From: Bog-756 sp963835465
GTDB lineage: Bacteria > Actinomycetota > Acidimicrobiia > Acidimicrobiales > RAAP-2
Direction of reading: 5' to 3'
Assembly (NCBI GenBank): GCA_963835465.1
Contig: CAWIFR010000002.1
Span: 124,001 to 188,000, forward strand
DNA length: 64,000 bases
The first letter of the stretch is position 1, and the number at the start of each line of letters is the position of its first letter. A program made the translations under genes and the position numbers. Shown here piece by piece: positions 16,692-25,783 of this stretch. A model generated the notes under the pieces. It searched no databases. It was not told the DNA's origin and saw nothing but the letters and a program-made list of their open reading frames with translations.

Positions 16692-17623
16692 GGTCGTCCT
16701 GGAATCAGTCCTGTGGCCGCAGTGGCGATGCCCTGGGCGGAGGAGTGGATGGTGCTGGGGTCGAGGCTGTAGGCCCCGAGGGCGTTCTCGTTGCCGAACG
16801 GCGTGGCCTGCAGGGCCAACCGTCCCTTCGGATCGATGAAGTCCATGACGTCATTGTGGGTGACCAGGCGGGTGGTGTTGCTTACGGCCACAGTGACACC
16901 GTAGGCCTTCCAGACGGCGGTCAGGTCCTGCAGCGAACCGGTCAGGAAGGTCACGTTGCGGAGGCCGCCCAGCCCCGTGCGGGTCAGTGCCGGAGGCGTG
17001 ACGGCCAAGGAAGTCTCCAGGGGGTCGGTGTTCACCACCACGAAGCGGACCGAGGAGGACCGGGAACCCAGGAGCTGGTCAGCCTGGGTGATCTCGCTGC
17101 CCAGTACCGGGCAGATGTCGTTGCACTCGGCGTTGAGGAAGGTCAGGATCACGACCGCTCCTCGGGCCCGGGCCAGGGTCCACCGGGCGCCGTGCTGGTC
17201 GGTCAGGTCCAGGGCCGGAGCCGGCCCATTCGGAAGGTGCTTCAGACCGATCACGGCGACCGGTGACGCTCCCACTGAGGGACCGACGGGAGCGGTGGGG
17301 ATGGATGGGGGGCTGGTGCCGGCCAGGCTGGTCACCGGTGTGGTGATCGCCGTCTCGACGCCGGCATTCCCTACGAAGTGCTCGGCGGCCAGGCCGCCGA
17401 TCCCGAGGAGGGCGAATCCGAGGATCACCCACAGGATGAAGCGGCGGGGCACCGGTACGCTGCCCGCCCGGAGGGCGGCCGCCCGGTCGACCGGGACTCG
17501 GCCGGAAGTAAAGGCGGCGGCCCGGTCTGCTTCGGACAGGCCGACCTGCGCCCCCGGCTCCTCCGGGACGGCCGCGTCAGTGTGCGCCAGCGGGGCAGCC
17601 GGCGTGGTCGGATCGACGGTCAC
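16688..17623 (-). CDS. SCO1/SenC copper chaperone, membrane-anchored
   Basis: A protein of 311 residues: a cytoplasmic N-terminus of about 60 residues, one membrane helix (FILWVILGFALLGIGGLAAE), then a thioredoxin-fold SCO domain with ECNDICP (CxxxC copper ligands) and a downstream His in THNDVMDF. The FLNAECNDIC and FLTGSLQDL segments parallel those of the SCO domain of the 6251 fusion, so the locus encodes two SCO chaperones. Expected role: copper transfer to CuA of subunit II or to the cupredoxin. It is coupled to the genes on both sides by 4-bp overlaps. Confidence 0.88.
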   Translation of the reverse strand: MTVDPTTPAAPLAHTDAAVPEEPGAQVGLSEADRAAAFTSGRVPVDRAAALRAGSVPVPRRFILWVILGFALLGIGGLAAEHFVGNAGVETAITTPVTSLAGTSPPSIPTAPVGPSVGASPVAVIGLKHLPNGPAPALDLTDQHGARWTLARARGAVVILTFLNAECNDICPVLGSEITQADQLLGSRSSSVRFVVVNTDPLETSLAVTPPALTRTGLGGLRNVTFLTGSLQDLTAVWKAYGVTVAVSNTTRLVTHNDVMDFIDPKGRLALQATPFGNENALGAYSLDPSTIHSSAQGIATAATGLIPGRP

Positions 17624-18270
17624 GGATTGGCCCGGGGGCCGGTGGTGGTGGTCAGGTCACTCGTCCACCGGTCGAGCGAGCTCGCCGTCTGCGTGCCGAA
17701 GGCCACATGCACCACCCGGCCCTGGGCGTCGAGGAAGTAGGTGACGGGAAGGGCATCGATCCGGTAGGCGGTGGCCACCTTGACCTGGCGGTCCACGCCT
17801 ACCGGATAGGAGGCCCGGGCCTGGGCCAGCAGGGATGCAGCGGCACCTCCGGCACCGTCGTTGGCATCGACGCCGATCACGGTGATGCGGCCGGCGGTCT
17901 GACTGGCCAGCGTCGCGAACGCGGTCAGCTCGGCCTGGCAGTCCGGGCACCAGGAGGCGAAGAAGTTGACCACCGTAGGTGTGCCGCGGGTGGTGGCCAG
18001 GGACACGGCGGGACCGCCGCCCAGACGGGGGAGGGAGAAGTCCGGTGCCGTGCTGCCCAGGGGAAGGGTCCCGGCCGACGCGGCGGGGAAGGCGGCCGGA
18101 TGAGCGTGGTGGGAACGGGTGGCCACGTAGGCGATAAAGGCGACCAGGGCCGCCGCGGTCACCGCGGCCAGGACCTTCCAGAGGCGGTCGCCGTTGCTCG
18201 GACCACGACCGCGATGGTCCGACGCCTGCGCGGTGTCGGTGACGGCGGGTTCGTCGGTGGAGATGTCCAT
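17620..18270 (-). CDS. TlpA/ResA-like membrane-anchored thioredoxin
   Basis: A protein of 216 residues with one N-terminal membrane helix (AAVTAAALVAFIAYVAT) and an AhpC/TSA-Redoxin-type thioredoxin domain: APDFSLPRLGG, FFASWCPDC with the active-site CPDC, and the cis-Pro in ALPVTYFLD. It probably reduces disulfides outside the membrane, for example keeping SCO or CuA cysteines reduced, as TlpA does in other bacteria. ATG 18270 is chosen because it starts 45 residues before the helix; an in-frame upstream start would run through the hairpin at 18284-18305. First gene of the three-gene minus-strand operon. Confidence 0.85.
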   Translation of the reverse strand: MDISTDEPAVTDTAQASDHRGRGPSNGDRLWKVLAAVTAAALVAFIAYVATRSHHAHPAAFPAASAGTLPLGSTAPDFSLPRLGGGPAVSLATTRGTPTVVNFFASWCPDCQAELTAFATLASQTAGRITVIGVDANDGAGGAAASLLAQARASYPVGVDRQVKVATAYRIDALPVTYFLDAQGRVVHVAFGTQTASSLDRWTSDLTTTTGPRANP

Positions 18271-18283
18271 AGAGACGGGTGTC

Positions 18284-18305
18284 CGGGGAGCAGCCCTGCT
18301 CCCCG
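18284..18305 (-). promoter_or_regulatory. Perfect inverted repeat in the tlpA-like leader
   Basis: CGGGGAGCAG and its exact reverse complement separated by CC, ending 13 bp before the TlpA-like start codon. On mRNA it would form a hairpin next to the ribosome-binding region; as DNA it could be an operator. Type of control not known. Confidence 0.4.
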
Positions 18306-18486
18306 CTGGGACATTAGTCGTCAGGCTGGCCTGACGGGGTGCGGGCGGCCGCACGGTCCGCAGGCTCCGGCGGGAGGGCTCACGTGCGGGACGGATGGGG
18401 TAAGAACGGGGTCATGCACGACGATGCCGGAATCCCGACGCACGGCTGTCCACGTGGCCGTGGGCGTGATCGCCGAGGAGGCTGAA

Positions 18487-19578
18487 GTGCCCAGCGTGCT
18501 GATCGCCCCGGACAAATTCCGGGGGACGGCTACCGCCTCGCAGGCCGCCGAGGCGATGGCTCGTGGGGCGTCCTCGCTCGGCTGGTCTGTCCGGCAGATG
18601 CCGCTCGCCGATGGGGGCGAAGGTCTGCTGGACGCCCTCACCCCGCTCGGGGGCGAGCGCTCAGCGGTGGAGGTGGAAGGACCGCTGGGTCGACCGGTGG
18701 TGGCCGAATGGCTACGGATCGGGGACCTGGCGGTGGTCGAGATGGCCCAGGCCTCAGGCCTCCTGCTGGTCGGCGGCGCGGCAGGCAACGATCCACTCGC
18801 CGCCACCACGCGGGGGACCGGCCAGCTCATCGTGGCCGCGGCCCGGGATGTGGCCGCGGCTGATCCCCGTCCCGCCGCCGGCACGGCACCGGGCACGGTG
18901 GTGGTGGGCCTGGGTGGGTCGGCGACCACTGACGGAGGGTGGGGCGCCTTGACGGCTGTCGAAGAGGCCGGGGGGCTCGGCGGCGTCGGCTTGGTCGGGG
19001 CCTGCGACGTCGAGGTCGGCTTCGTCGAGGCCGCGGCGCGGTTCGGACCGCAGAAGGGGGCCGACCCCGGTCAGGTGGCCGAGCTCGTGACCCGGCTGGA
19101 GGAGCTGGCCGGGCGCTACGTCGAGCGCTACGGGCTCGACGTGCGGTCCGTCCCTGGCGCGGGTGCGGCCGGAGGACTGGGGGGCGCACTCGCCGTTCTC
19201 GGTGGCCGGCTCCGGTCGGGCTATGACGTGGTCACCGAGGTGCTGGGCTTCGAGGACGCCCTCGTGGCCAGCCAGGCCGTGGTCACCGGTGAGGGCGCCT
19301 TCGATGCCACCTCGCTGCTGGGGAAGGTGGTCGGCTCGGTGCTCCGGGACGCCTCGCAGGCTGGGGTGCCGGTGCTGGTCGTGGCTGGTGAGGTGACCTC
19401 CGAGGCGGCCGAGGCGGCGGCGGCCGCGGGGGCCACGGTGGTGTCGCTGACCACTCGGTTCGGCCGGGAACAGGCCTTGACGGCGACCGATCGGTGCCTC
19501 GGAGAGGCGGTGGCCGAAGGGCTCGGCGCGCTCGGCCTGCCCGGAGACCGGAGTGGGGTGGTGCCGGGGCGGGGCTAG
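18487..19578 (+). CDS. glxK: Glycerate kinase (GlxK/GarK type)
   Basis: A glycerate 2-kinase family protein of 363 residues, phosphorylating D-glycerate with ATP in glyoxylate or glycerate use. Family features are the start VLIAPDKFRGT, PLADGGEG near residue 40, GLGGSATTDGG near residue 145, GAGAAGGLGGAL near residue 225 and TGEGAFDATSLLGK near residue 275. The GTG start at 18487 is fixed by a GAGGAGG site just upstream. The frame extends far upstream but that part is antisense to the TlpA-like gene. It is convergent with the next gene, overlapping it by 4 bp. Confidence 0.92.
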   Translation: MPSVLIAPDKFRGTATASQAAEAMARGASSLGWSVRQMPLADGGEGLLDALTPLGGERSAVEVEGPLGRPVVAEWLRIGDLAVVEMAQASGLLLVGGAAGNDPLAATTRGTGQLIVAAARDVAAADPRPAAGTAPGTVVVGLGGSATTDGGWGALTAVEEAGGLGGVGLVGACDVEVGFVEAAARFGPQKGADPGQVAELVTRLEELAGRYVERYGLDVRSVPGAGAAGGLGGALAVLGGRLRSGYDVVTEVLGFEDALVASQAVVTGEGAFDATSLLGKVVGSVLRDASQAGVPVLVVAGEVTSEAAEAAAAAGATVVSLTTRFGREQALTATDRCLGEAVAEGLGALGLPGDRSGVVPGRG

Positions 19579-20340
19579 TTCAGGATGTTCACGGCCCGGG
19601 CCACCACCAGGATGGCGACGACGAGGGAGATGGCCTCCTCGGCCATCATCATCAGCTTGGCCCATGACCGGATGGCCGAGACGTCGGTAGGACTGAAGGC
19701 GGTGGCGGCGTGGAAGGAGAGGTGGAGGTAGTCCACGAACCTCGGATACCAGCCGTCGACGACGTACTTGGAGTTGACCATCTCGGGGAAGATGAAGGCG
19801 GGATGGGCCACGGGACCGCGGGCCCGGGCTGCCGCCCCGCCGCCGTCGACGTCCCAGTACCAGAGTCCGAAGGCGATGACGTTGGTCAACCAGATGGCCC
19901 CACCGCTCACCAACAGGATGTGGGCGTTGTTGGTGAATTTGGATGTCTCGTACTGGGTGGTGTTCAAGATGTCGATGACCAACTTGACCGCGGCGACGGC
20001 GTTGGCCGCCGAGATCACCCCGATGAGGGAGACGGTGGTCACCCGGAGCCAACGCTTGTCCCGGTCGATCCGCCCCGGGTCGCCGATGATGAGGACGACG
20101 AGGAGCACGGCGATGACTGACAGATAGAGCCACCTGGAGTCGCCGGCGGCGGAATTCAGGCGGTAGGGCGGCCCGGAGCAGTCCGGTGGCCAGCACGGCC
20201 AGGGCCATCGGCCATCGCGGCTCACCGGTGTCACCACTTCGCCGTCGCGTCCCACGCCGGAGGCGCCCGACCGTGGTCTCCGCGCCGCCGCCGTCCGTTC
20301 CGCGTCCACCGCGTCCGTCCATACGGCCATCCTGGTGCAT
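19575..20340 (-). CDS. Conserved membrane protein, apparent frameshift near 20151
   Basis: The downstream part reads as a four-to-five-helix membrane protein with the segments IWLTNVIAFGLWYWD, FVDYLHLSFHAATAFSPTDV and a C-terminal VVARAVNIL. I recall this as a widespread actinobacterial family of unknown function. The N-terminal segment expected for that family (GEPRWPMALAVLATGLL, then ALPPEF) is present but in another frame. The switch sits at GAATTCC near 20151; removing one C restores ALPPEFAAGDSRWLYLSV. The coordinates here join both frames from ATG 20340. If the shift is real the product would start in the wrong frame or be lost; it may equally be a sequence error. The 3' part alone is a long intact frame. 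Confidence 0.7.
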
Positions 20341-20437
20341 GGGAGCGCCCGGAACGGGAATACTGAGAGGCCGTGAGGCCCGGCCACCACCGGGGCTGTC
20401 TCTTGCCCACTGACTTGCACGATGGAGGAGTATCCCC

Positions 20438-21301
20438 ATGGACCAGTCCGCACCCGACTCGAGCACCGTGCCTCAGCTCACCCTCAACGATGGGCACACC
20501 ATCCCCCAACTCGGCTTCGGTGTGTTCCAGATCAAGCCGGAGGAGACGGTAGAGGCCACCGCCCGGGCCCTCGCCGTCGGCTATCGGCACATCGACACCG
20601 CCGAGATGTACGGCAACGAGCGAGAGGTGGGCGAGGCCGTGGCCCGCTCCGGGATCGACCGCTCGGACATCTTTGTCACCAGCAAGCTCAACAACGGCTT
20701 CCACCGGCCCGACGACGCCCGGAGCGCCTTCGACCGGACCCTGGAAGCCCTGGGCTTCGAGTACCTCGACCTGTTCCTGATCCACTGGCCGCTTCCCACC
20801 CTCTACGACGGTGACTTCGTGTCCACCTGGCAGACCATGATCGAGTTCCAGCGGGAGGGTCGAGCGCGGTCCATCGGGGTGTCCAACTTCCAACCTCATC
20901 ATCTCGACCGACTGGCCGACGAGACTGAAGTGGTGCCGTCGGTCAACCAGATCGAGATTCATCCGTACCTGACCCAGGACGAACTGAGGCGCTACGACAC
21001 CGACCACGGCATCGCCACAGAGGCGTGGTCGCCGATCGCACAGGGCCTGGTCCTCGACGACCCGGTCATCGGTGCGGTGGCCGAGGCTGCCGGAAAGACT
21101 GCGGCACAGGTTGTCCTACGCTGGCATATCCAGCGGGGTGACATCGTCTTCCCCAAGTCGGTCAGCCCCTCTCGGATGCGTGAGAACTTCGAGCTGTTCG
21201 ATTTCGAACTTGGGGAGGACGCCATGGCCGCCGTCACCGGGCTCAACCGCAACGAGCGAACCGGTCCGGACCCTGACACCTTCGACTACGTCCCGCGCTA
21301 G
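20438..21301 (+). CDS. Aldo/keto reductase (AKR5 / diketogluconate reductase type)
   Basis: A protein of 287 residues with the NADPH-dependent aldo/keto reductase barrel. The catalytic tetrad is visible: Asp in HIDTAEMYGNE (with the Tyr), Lys in VTSKLNN, and His in LIHWPLP. GVSNF near residue 147, and SVNQIEIHPYLTQ and VVLRWHIQRG further on, are standard. The C-terminal phosphate-binding region FPKSVSPSRMREN supports NADPH use. Substrate not evident. ATG start at 20438 has a GGAGGAG site upstream. Confidence 0.92.
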   Translation: MDQSAPDSSTVPQLTLNDGHTIPQLGFGVFQIKPEETVEATARALAVGYRHIDTAEMYGNEREVGEAVARSGIDRSDIFVTSKLNNGFHRPDDARSAFDRTLEALGFEYLDLFLIHWPLPTLYDGDFVSTWQTMIEFQREGRARSIGVSNFQPHHLDRLADETEVVPSVNQIEIHPYLTQDELRRYDTDHGIATEAWSPIAQGLVLDDPVIGAVAEAAGKTAAQVVLRWHIQRGDIVFPKSVSPSRMRENFELFDFELGEDAMAAVTGLNRNERTGPDPDTFDYVPR

Positions 21302-21324
21302 TCCGGGGCCAGCAGAACCGCCGT

Positions 21325-23118
21325 TCAGGAGCCGATGGCGGTAGCCGGCGGCTCGGGCTCGAAGTAGATGCCGGGGGAACCGGCTCCCACCTCGGCCATG
21401 GCGACATCGCCCACGTCGGCCAGGCCCTCCTCGACCTCGTCGGCCAACGACTGCATCTGGGCCGTCTGGCCAGGCCCGCGGAACCACGAGAACACGGCGC
21501 CGAGGAAGCACATCGCCGCGGCCATCATGAACGCCAGGCGGAGGCCCCTCCCGAACGGACCGGCGATGAGATTGGGGAAGAAGCTCTTGCCGGTCAGGTA
21601 GGTGGCGTGCACGCCCGGTTGGGCCAGCAGGTGGGTGCCAAGCAACTGGTGGATGGGGTTGATCCCGAGGAAGGCGGCGAAGAGGCTGCCGATCGGCGAG
21701 AGGTGGGAGATGGAGCGGGCCGCCGAGGCGGGCACCCCCTGGGCGGTGAGGCCGGAGAACAGTGCGTGGGGCAGGGCCGAGGCCAGGCCCAGGGTGATCA
21801 GGGTGAAGAAGAATCCGATGGACAGCACGCTGGCCGAGTTCTGGAACGTGTTGAGCATGCCCCCACCCGCGCCCCGCTGATCGGCCGGGAGACTGTTCAT
21901 CACCGCACTGGTGTTGGGAGCGGCGAACATGCCGAGGGAGAGGCCGAAAAGCAAGAGCATGAGGGCGAACAGCGGGTAGGGAAAGTTCATGGGCAGCGCC
22001 TGTAGGCCGAGCAGGCTGATGCCGGTCAGCACCAGCCCGACGGTGGCGAAGGGCCGGGGCCCGAAGCGGTCGGCCAGCCGACCCGACAGCGGGCCCGAGA
22101 TGAAGAACCCGACGGTCAAGGGGACCATGTAGATGCCGGCCCACAAGGGTGTCTGCTCGAAGCTGTAGCCATGGAGGGGGAGCCAGATGCCCTGCAACCA
22201 GATGATGAGCATGAACTGCAGGCCCCCCCGGGCCAGTGCGGCGAGCAGGCCGGCCAGGTTGCCCATGGTGAAGGCTCGGGACCGGAACAGGTGGAGCTGG
22301 AACATGGGGTCGTCCACGTGATGCTCGATGACCACGAATCCGGCGAGGATGGCGACCCCGCCGAGCAGGCAGGCCAGTACGAACGGGCTGGTCCACCCCA
22401 TGGTGTGGCCCCCGTAGGGCTGGAGCCCGTAGACGATGCCGGTCAGGAGCGCCACCAGGCCGACCGCGAAGGCGATGTTGCCGATCCAGTCGATGCTGGC
22501 CTGGATGCGCACGCCGTTGTCGTGGAGCCGGAAATAGGCCCACAGGGTGGAGAACACCCCGAAGGGAACCGAGACCAGGAAGACCAGTCGCCACTCGATC
22601 GGAGCCAGCAGCCCACCCAGCAGGAGGCCGATGAAGGATCCACCGATGGCCGCCACCCCTTGGATGCCGATGGCCAAGCCACGCTCGCCGGGAGGGAAGG
22701 CATCGGTGATGATGGCCATCGAGTTGGCGAAGATGAAGGCGCCCCCCACCCCCTGACCCACCCGCATCACGATGATCCAGAGAGCGGCGTCAGGACCGGT
22801 CATCCAGGTGACGGACAGGAGGATGGAGAAGGCGGTGAAGATGGCGAAGCCCAGGGTGTACATGCGTACCCGCCCGAAGATGTCGCCGACTCTCCCGAAG
22901 CTCACCACCAGGACCGACGTCACCAGGAGGAAGCCCATCAGGATCCACAGGAAGTAGGACGTGTTCCCCGGGGAGAGGGGGTTGAGACCGATTCCGCGGA
23001 AGATGTCCGGCAGGGCGATCAGCAGGATCGACGCGTTGATGGTCACCATCAACGTGCCGATCGTGGTGTTAGTGAGAGCTACCCACTTGTAGTTCTCCGA
23101 CTCGACCTGATCGGGCAT
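21325..23118 (-). CDS. MFS drug-efflux transporter, DHA2 (EmrB/QacA) family
   Basis: A 597-residue, 14-helix proton-coupled exporter. The first helix carries the ASILLIALPDIF signature and helices 2-3 the GRVGDIFGRVRMY loop. The charged C-terminal tail of about 60 residues is cytoplasmic. It is divergent from the MarR gene at 23248, and a palindromic operator candidate lies between them, so it is probably controlled by that regulator in response to a toxic compound. Substrate unknown. Confidence 0.9.
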   Translation of the reverse strand: MPDQVESENYKWVALTNTTIGTLMVTINASILLIALPDIFRGIGLNPLSPGNTSYFLWILMGFLLVTSVLVVSFGRVGDIFGRVRMYTLGFAIFTAFSILLSVTWMTGPDAALWIIVMRVGQGVGGAFIFANSMAIITDAFPPGERGLAIGIQGVAAIGGSFIGLLLGGLLAPIEWRLVFLVSVPFGVFSTLWAYFRLHDNGVRIQASIDWIGNIAFAVGLVALLTGIVYGLQPYGGHTMGWTSPFVLACLLGGVAILAGFVVIEHHVDDPMFQLHLFRSRAFTMGNLAGLLAALARGGLQFMLIIWLQGIWLPLHGYSFEQTPLWAGIYMVPLTVGFFISGPLSGRLADRFGPRPFATVGLVLTGISLLGLQALPMNFPYPLFALMLLLFGLSLGMFAAPNTSAVMNSLPADQRGAGGGMLNTFQNSASVLSIGFFFTLITLGLASALPHALFSGLTAQGVPASAARSISHLSPIGSLFAAFLGINPIHQLLGTHLLAQPGVHATYLTGKSFFPNLIAGPFGRGLRLAFMMAAAMCFLGAVFSWFRGPGQTAQMQSLADEVEEGLADVGDVAMAEVGAGSPGIYFEPEPPATAIGS

Positions 23119-23192
23119 GCCGTCTCCTGGGGGATTCGGCCCGTCCCACGGCGGCGTCCGGTCAACGGAGGCGAACGGGGAGAGCGGATAGA

Positions 23193-23216
23193 TAGTTGTA
23201 CCTAACTAAGTATACT
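23193..23216. promoter_or_regulatory. Putative MarR operator between MFS and marR
   Basis: In an AT-rich island of the divergent intergenic region, TAGTT at 23193-23197 and its reverse complement AACTA at 23204-23208 flank 6 bp. They are followed directly by the self-complementary octamer AGTATACT at 23209-23216. The size and position suit a MarR dimer site covering both promoters. Pattern evidence only. Confidence 0.5.
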
Positions 23217-23247
23217 GGCTCACGACAGCAGTGGTACAAGGGGAGCG

Positions 23248-23724
23248 GTGAGAACGACGACCGAGGAGGACCAGCAGGAGGGAGCGGTCGAGGAGGCATC
23301 GGATCTCCGGGTGGCCCTGCTCCGCATCCAGCGGCAGCTGCGGAGCAGGTCGGGATCGGACATCACACCCTCCCAGTCGTCGGCCCTGTCCCGGATCGAG
23401 CAGTCCGGACCGGTACGCCTCGGGTCGCTGGCCGAGTTGGAGGGGACCACCGCCGCCACCATGAGCCGGGTCATCGACAGCTTGGCGGATCGGGAGCTGA
23501 TCGAGCGGGTGCCCGATCCCGACGACGGCCGGGCCAGCCTGGTCCGGCTGAGCCCCCAGGGTGGAGCGTTGGTCCACAGCCTCCGGGCCCGCTATACCGA
23601 AGCGCTGCGGGCAGCCCTGGCCGAACTGAGCAGTGACGAGCAGTTGGCGGTGCGGCGAGCCATCCCCGTGCTCGAGCGGCTGAGTGACCTGCTGCAGTCC
23701 TCGGACCGCTCTGGGGCTCCCTGA
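23248..23724 (+). CDS. MarR-family transcriptional regulator
   Basis: A protein of 158 residues with a winged helix-turn-helix: recognition region LGSLAELEGTTAATMSRVID at about residues 60-80 and the wing RVPDPDDGRASLVRLSPQG. MarR proteins bind as dimers to palindromes and are released by small phenolic or lipophilic ligands. GTG start at 23248 follows AAGGGGAG. It is divergent from the DHA2 transporter, the classic arrangement of an efflux repressor. Confidence 0.92.
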   Translation: MRTTTEEDQQEGAVEEASDLRVALLRIQRQLRSRSGSDITPSQSSALSRIEQSGPVRLGSLAELEGTTAATMSRVIDSLADRELIERVPDPDDGRASLVRLSPQGGALVHSLRARYTEALRAALAELSSDEQLAVRRAIPVLERLSDLLQSSDRSGAP

Positions 23725-23784
23725 GCGATTCGGACCCGGCTGCCGAAGCGTGCCTCCCCGCCGGCATCCCCTAGTCTCGGATCC

Positions 23785-25446
23785 GTGAGCCAGACCCAAC
23801 CCATCGTGGCCGACCTCATCGTGCGCTGTCTCGAGTCCGAGGGGGTCACGCACGTCTTCGGGATCCCCGGTGAGGAGAACATCCACCTGGTCGAGGCGCT
23901 CTCCCGCTCCTCTGTGCGGTATGTGCTGGTCCGCCACGAACAGGCCGCGTCGTTCATGGCCGAGACGTACGGCCGTCTGACCGGGAAGGCCGGCGTGTGT
24001 TCGGCGACCCTCGGACCGGGGGCCATCAATCTCCTGCTCGGCGTGGCCGACGCCACCACGAACTCCACACCGGTGGTGGCCCTCAGCGCCCAGGTGGGCA
24101 TGCATCGGAGCTACAAGGAGTCCCATCAGGGAGTGGACCTGGTCTCGATGTTCGAACCGGTGACCAAATGGTCGGCCCTCATGGCCACCCCCGAGTCGGC
24201 TCCCGAGATGATCCGCAAGGCCTTCAAGTTGGCCCAGACCGAGCGCCCCGGGGCCGTGTACCTTGCCGTGCCCGAAGACGTGGAGAAGGCGGCTGCCCCC
24301 GGTGACGCCCTTCCCCTCGAGGTCAACGTCCCCCGCCCCGATGAGCCGTCGCGCAATCAGGTGGCCCGGGCCGCCGCCCTCCTCGACCGCGCCCACCACC
24401 CGGTGGTGCTGGCCGGGCACGGTGCCACCCGGGCGGGCGCGGGTCCCGCACTGCGCCGGTTCGCCGAGAAGCTGGGCACGTCGGTGGCGAGCACGTTCCA
24501 CGGCAAAGGTGTGTTCCCCGATGATCATCCCCAGGCGCTCGGGGCCATCGGCTTCATGCGCCACGACTACGTCAATTTCGGCTTCGACCAGGCCGACCTG
24601 GTAGTGACAGTCGGCTACGAGCTCCAGGAGTTCGACCCGGTCCGGATCAACCCGCGGGGGGACAAGGAGATCATCCACATCCACCGGTTCCCGGCCGAGG
24701 TGGACCGGCACTACAACGTGTCGGTCGGCCTGCAGGCTGACATCGGGGCCAGCCTGGACGCGTTGGCCGAAGCGGTTGACCGCCGGTTTGAGCCACCGGC
24801 CGAGGCGCTGAGCATCCGCCGGCTCCTGGCTGAGGAGATGGAGCGAGGTCGGGCCGACGACAGGTTCCCGATGGCACCGGCCCGGATCGTGGCCGACACC
24901 CGGGCTGCCCTGGGCCGGGAAGACATCGTACTGGTGGACACCGGGGCCCTGAAGATGTGGATGGCCCGGCTCTACCCGACCTACGCCCCCAACACCTGCC
25001 TCGTCTCCAATGGGCTGTCCACCATGGCCTGGACCGTCCCGGGCGCCATCGGGGCCAAGGTCGCCCGGCCCGAGGCCAAGGTGCTGGTGTCCACAGGCGA
25101 CGGTTCCTTCCTCATGAACAGCCAGGAGATAGAGACCGCACTACGCGAGCACATCGCCATGGTCATCCTGATTTGGGTGGACGACGCCTATGGGTTGATC
25201 AGCTGGAAGATGGACCTCGAGCTGGGACATGACGTCGACACCACCTTCGGCAACCCAGATTTCGTGGCCTACGCAGAGAGCTTCGGCGCGGTGGGTCACC
25301 GGATCACCCGGGCCGATGACCTGCTTCCCACCCTCCGGTCGGCGCTGGACGCCGACACGGTCACGGTCATCGCCTGTCCGGTCGACTACTCGGCCAACCT
25401 CGAACTCATCCGCTCGTTGGGCGAACTCGACGAGTCGCTCTCCTAG
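23785..25446 (+). CDS. Acetolactate synthase, catabolic AlsS-like
   Basis: A ThDP-dependent enzyme of 553 residues. N-terminal domain VTHVFGIPGEEN and RHEQAASFMAE (catalytic Glu); central domain VTVGYELQEFDP; C-terminal ThDP/Mg region VSTGDGSFLMNSQE followed by WVDDAYG. From memory the layout and the YELQEFDP and VDYSANL segments are closer to Bacillus AlsS than to IlvB, and no regulatory subunit gene follows, so a catabolic synthase making acetolactate from pyruvate is favoured. A related carboligase is possible. GTG start at 23785 without an evident ribosome-binding site. The last 4 bp overlap the antisense small gene. Confidence 0.88.
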   Translation: MSQTQPIVADLIVRCLESEGVTHVFGIPGEENIHLVEALSRSSVRYVLVRHEQAASFMAETYGRLTGKAGVCSATLGPGAINLLLGVADATTNSTPVVALSAQVGMHRSYKESHQGVDLVSMFEPVTKWSALMATPESAPEMIRKAFKLAQTERPGAVYLAVPEDVEKAAAPGDALPLEVNVPRPDEPSRNQVARAAALLDRAHHPVVLAGHGATRAGAGPALRRFAEKLGTSVASTFHGKGVFPDDHPQALGAIGFMRHDYVNFGFDQADLVVTVGYELQEFDPVRINPRGDKEIIHIHRFPAEVDRHYNVSVGLQADIGASLDALAEAVDRRFEPPAEALSIRRLLAEEMERGRADDRFPMAPARIVADTRAALGREDIVLVDTGALKMWMARLYPTYAPNTCLVSNGLSTMAWTVPGAIGAKVARPEAKVLVSTGDGSFLMNSQEIETALREHIAMVILIWVDDAYGLISWKMDLELGHDVDTTFGNPDFVAYAESFGAVGHRITRADDLLPTLRSALDADTVTVIACPVDYSANLELIRSLGELDESLS

Positions 25447-25601
25447 CCGCTGGGCTGATCCGGCCGATCGGGGTGGCCGACCAGGTCCCGGGGGTCCTCG
25501 CCCGCCCAACCTGTGGGGGGGTCGCTGGCCGGGAAGGATTCCTCCACCATCTCATCGACTCGCCGGTCGTCGTCTGGTGTGGGCGCGCTGGGTTCCACCA
25601 C
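25443..25601 (-). CDS. Small acidic protein with VDEMVEESFPASDPP motif
   Basis: A 52-residue protein on the minus strand, overlapping the 3' end of the acetolactate synthase gene by 4 bp. It is preceded by a strong GAGGAGG site placed just before the GTGGTG start (25601 or 25598). It has a short acidic helix and then the ESFPASDPP motif, which I recognise from very small conserved proteins of unknown function (EESFPASDPP family) spread through bacteria. The tail is Asp/Pro-rich and probably unstructured. The motif plus the ribosome-binding site make a real gene likely even though it is short. Function unknown. Confidence 0.72.
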   Translation of the reverse strand: MVEPSAPTPDDDRRVDEMVEESFPASDPPTGWAGEDPRDLVGHPDRPDQPSG

Positions 25602-25783
25602 GCCTCCTCGCGTCGGGTCCTCGCTTCAGGGTAGCGGCATGGGCGGCCCTGCTGGTTCCGACCCTCATGCCGGGTACCGACGCGGGAGTGGCCCCCGGTC
25701 GGCGGTACGCCGGGCCGGGGGCCACCTGTCCGGGTGGTCGGAGCGTGCGGACTACCCCCGCGGTCCGCATGCTCCCTGCCCCA

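Noticed and set aside
22171..23205. Long plus-strand open frame opposite the first MFS gene
   Set aside because: Acidic, low-complexity translation with no family features; antisense shadow of the 14-helix transporter.
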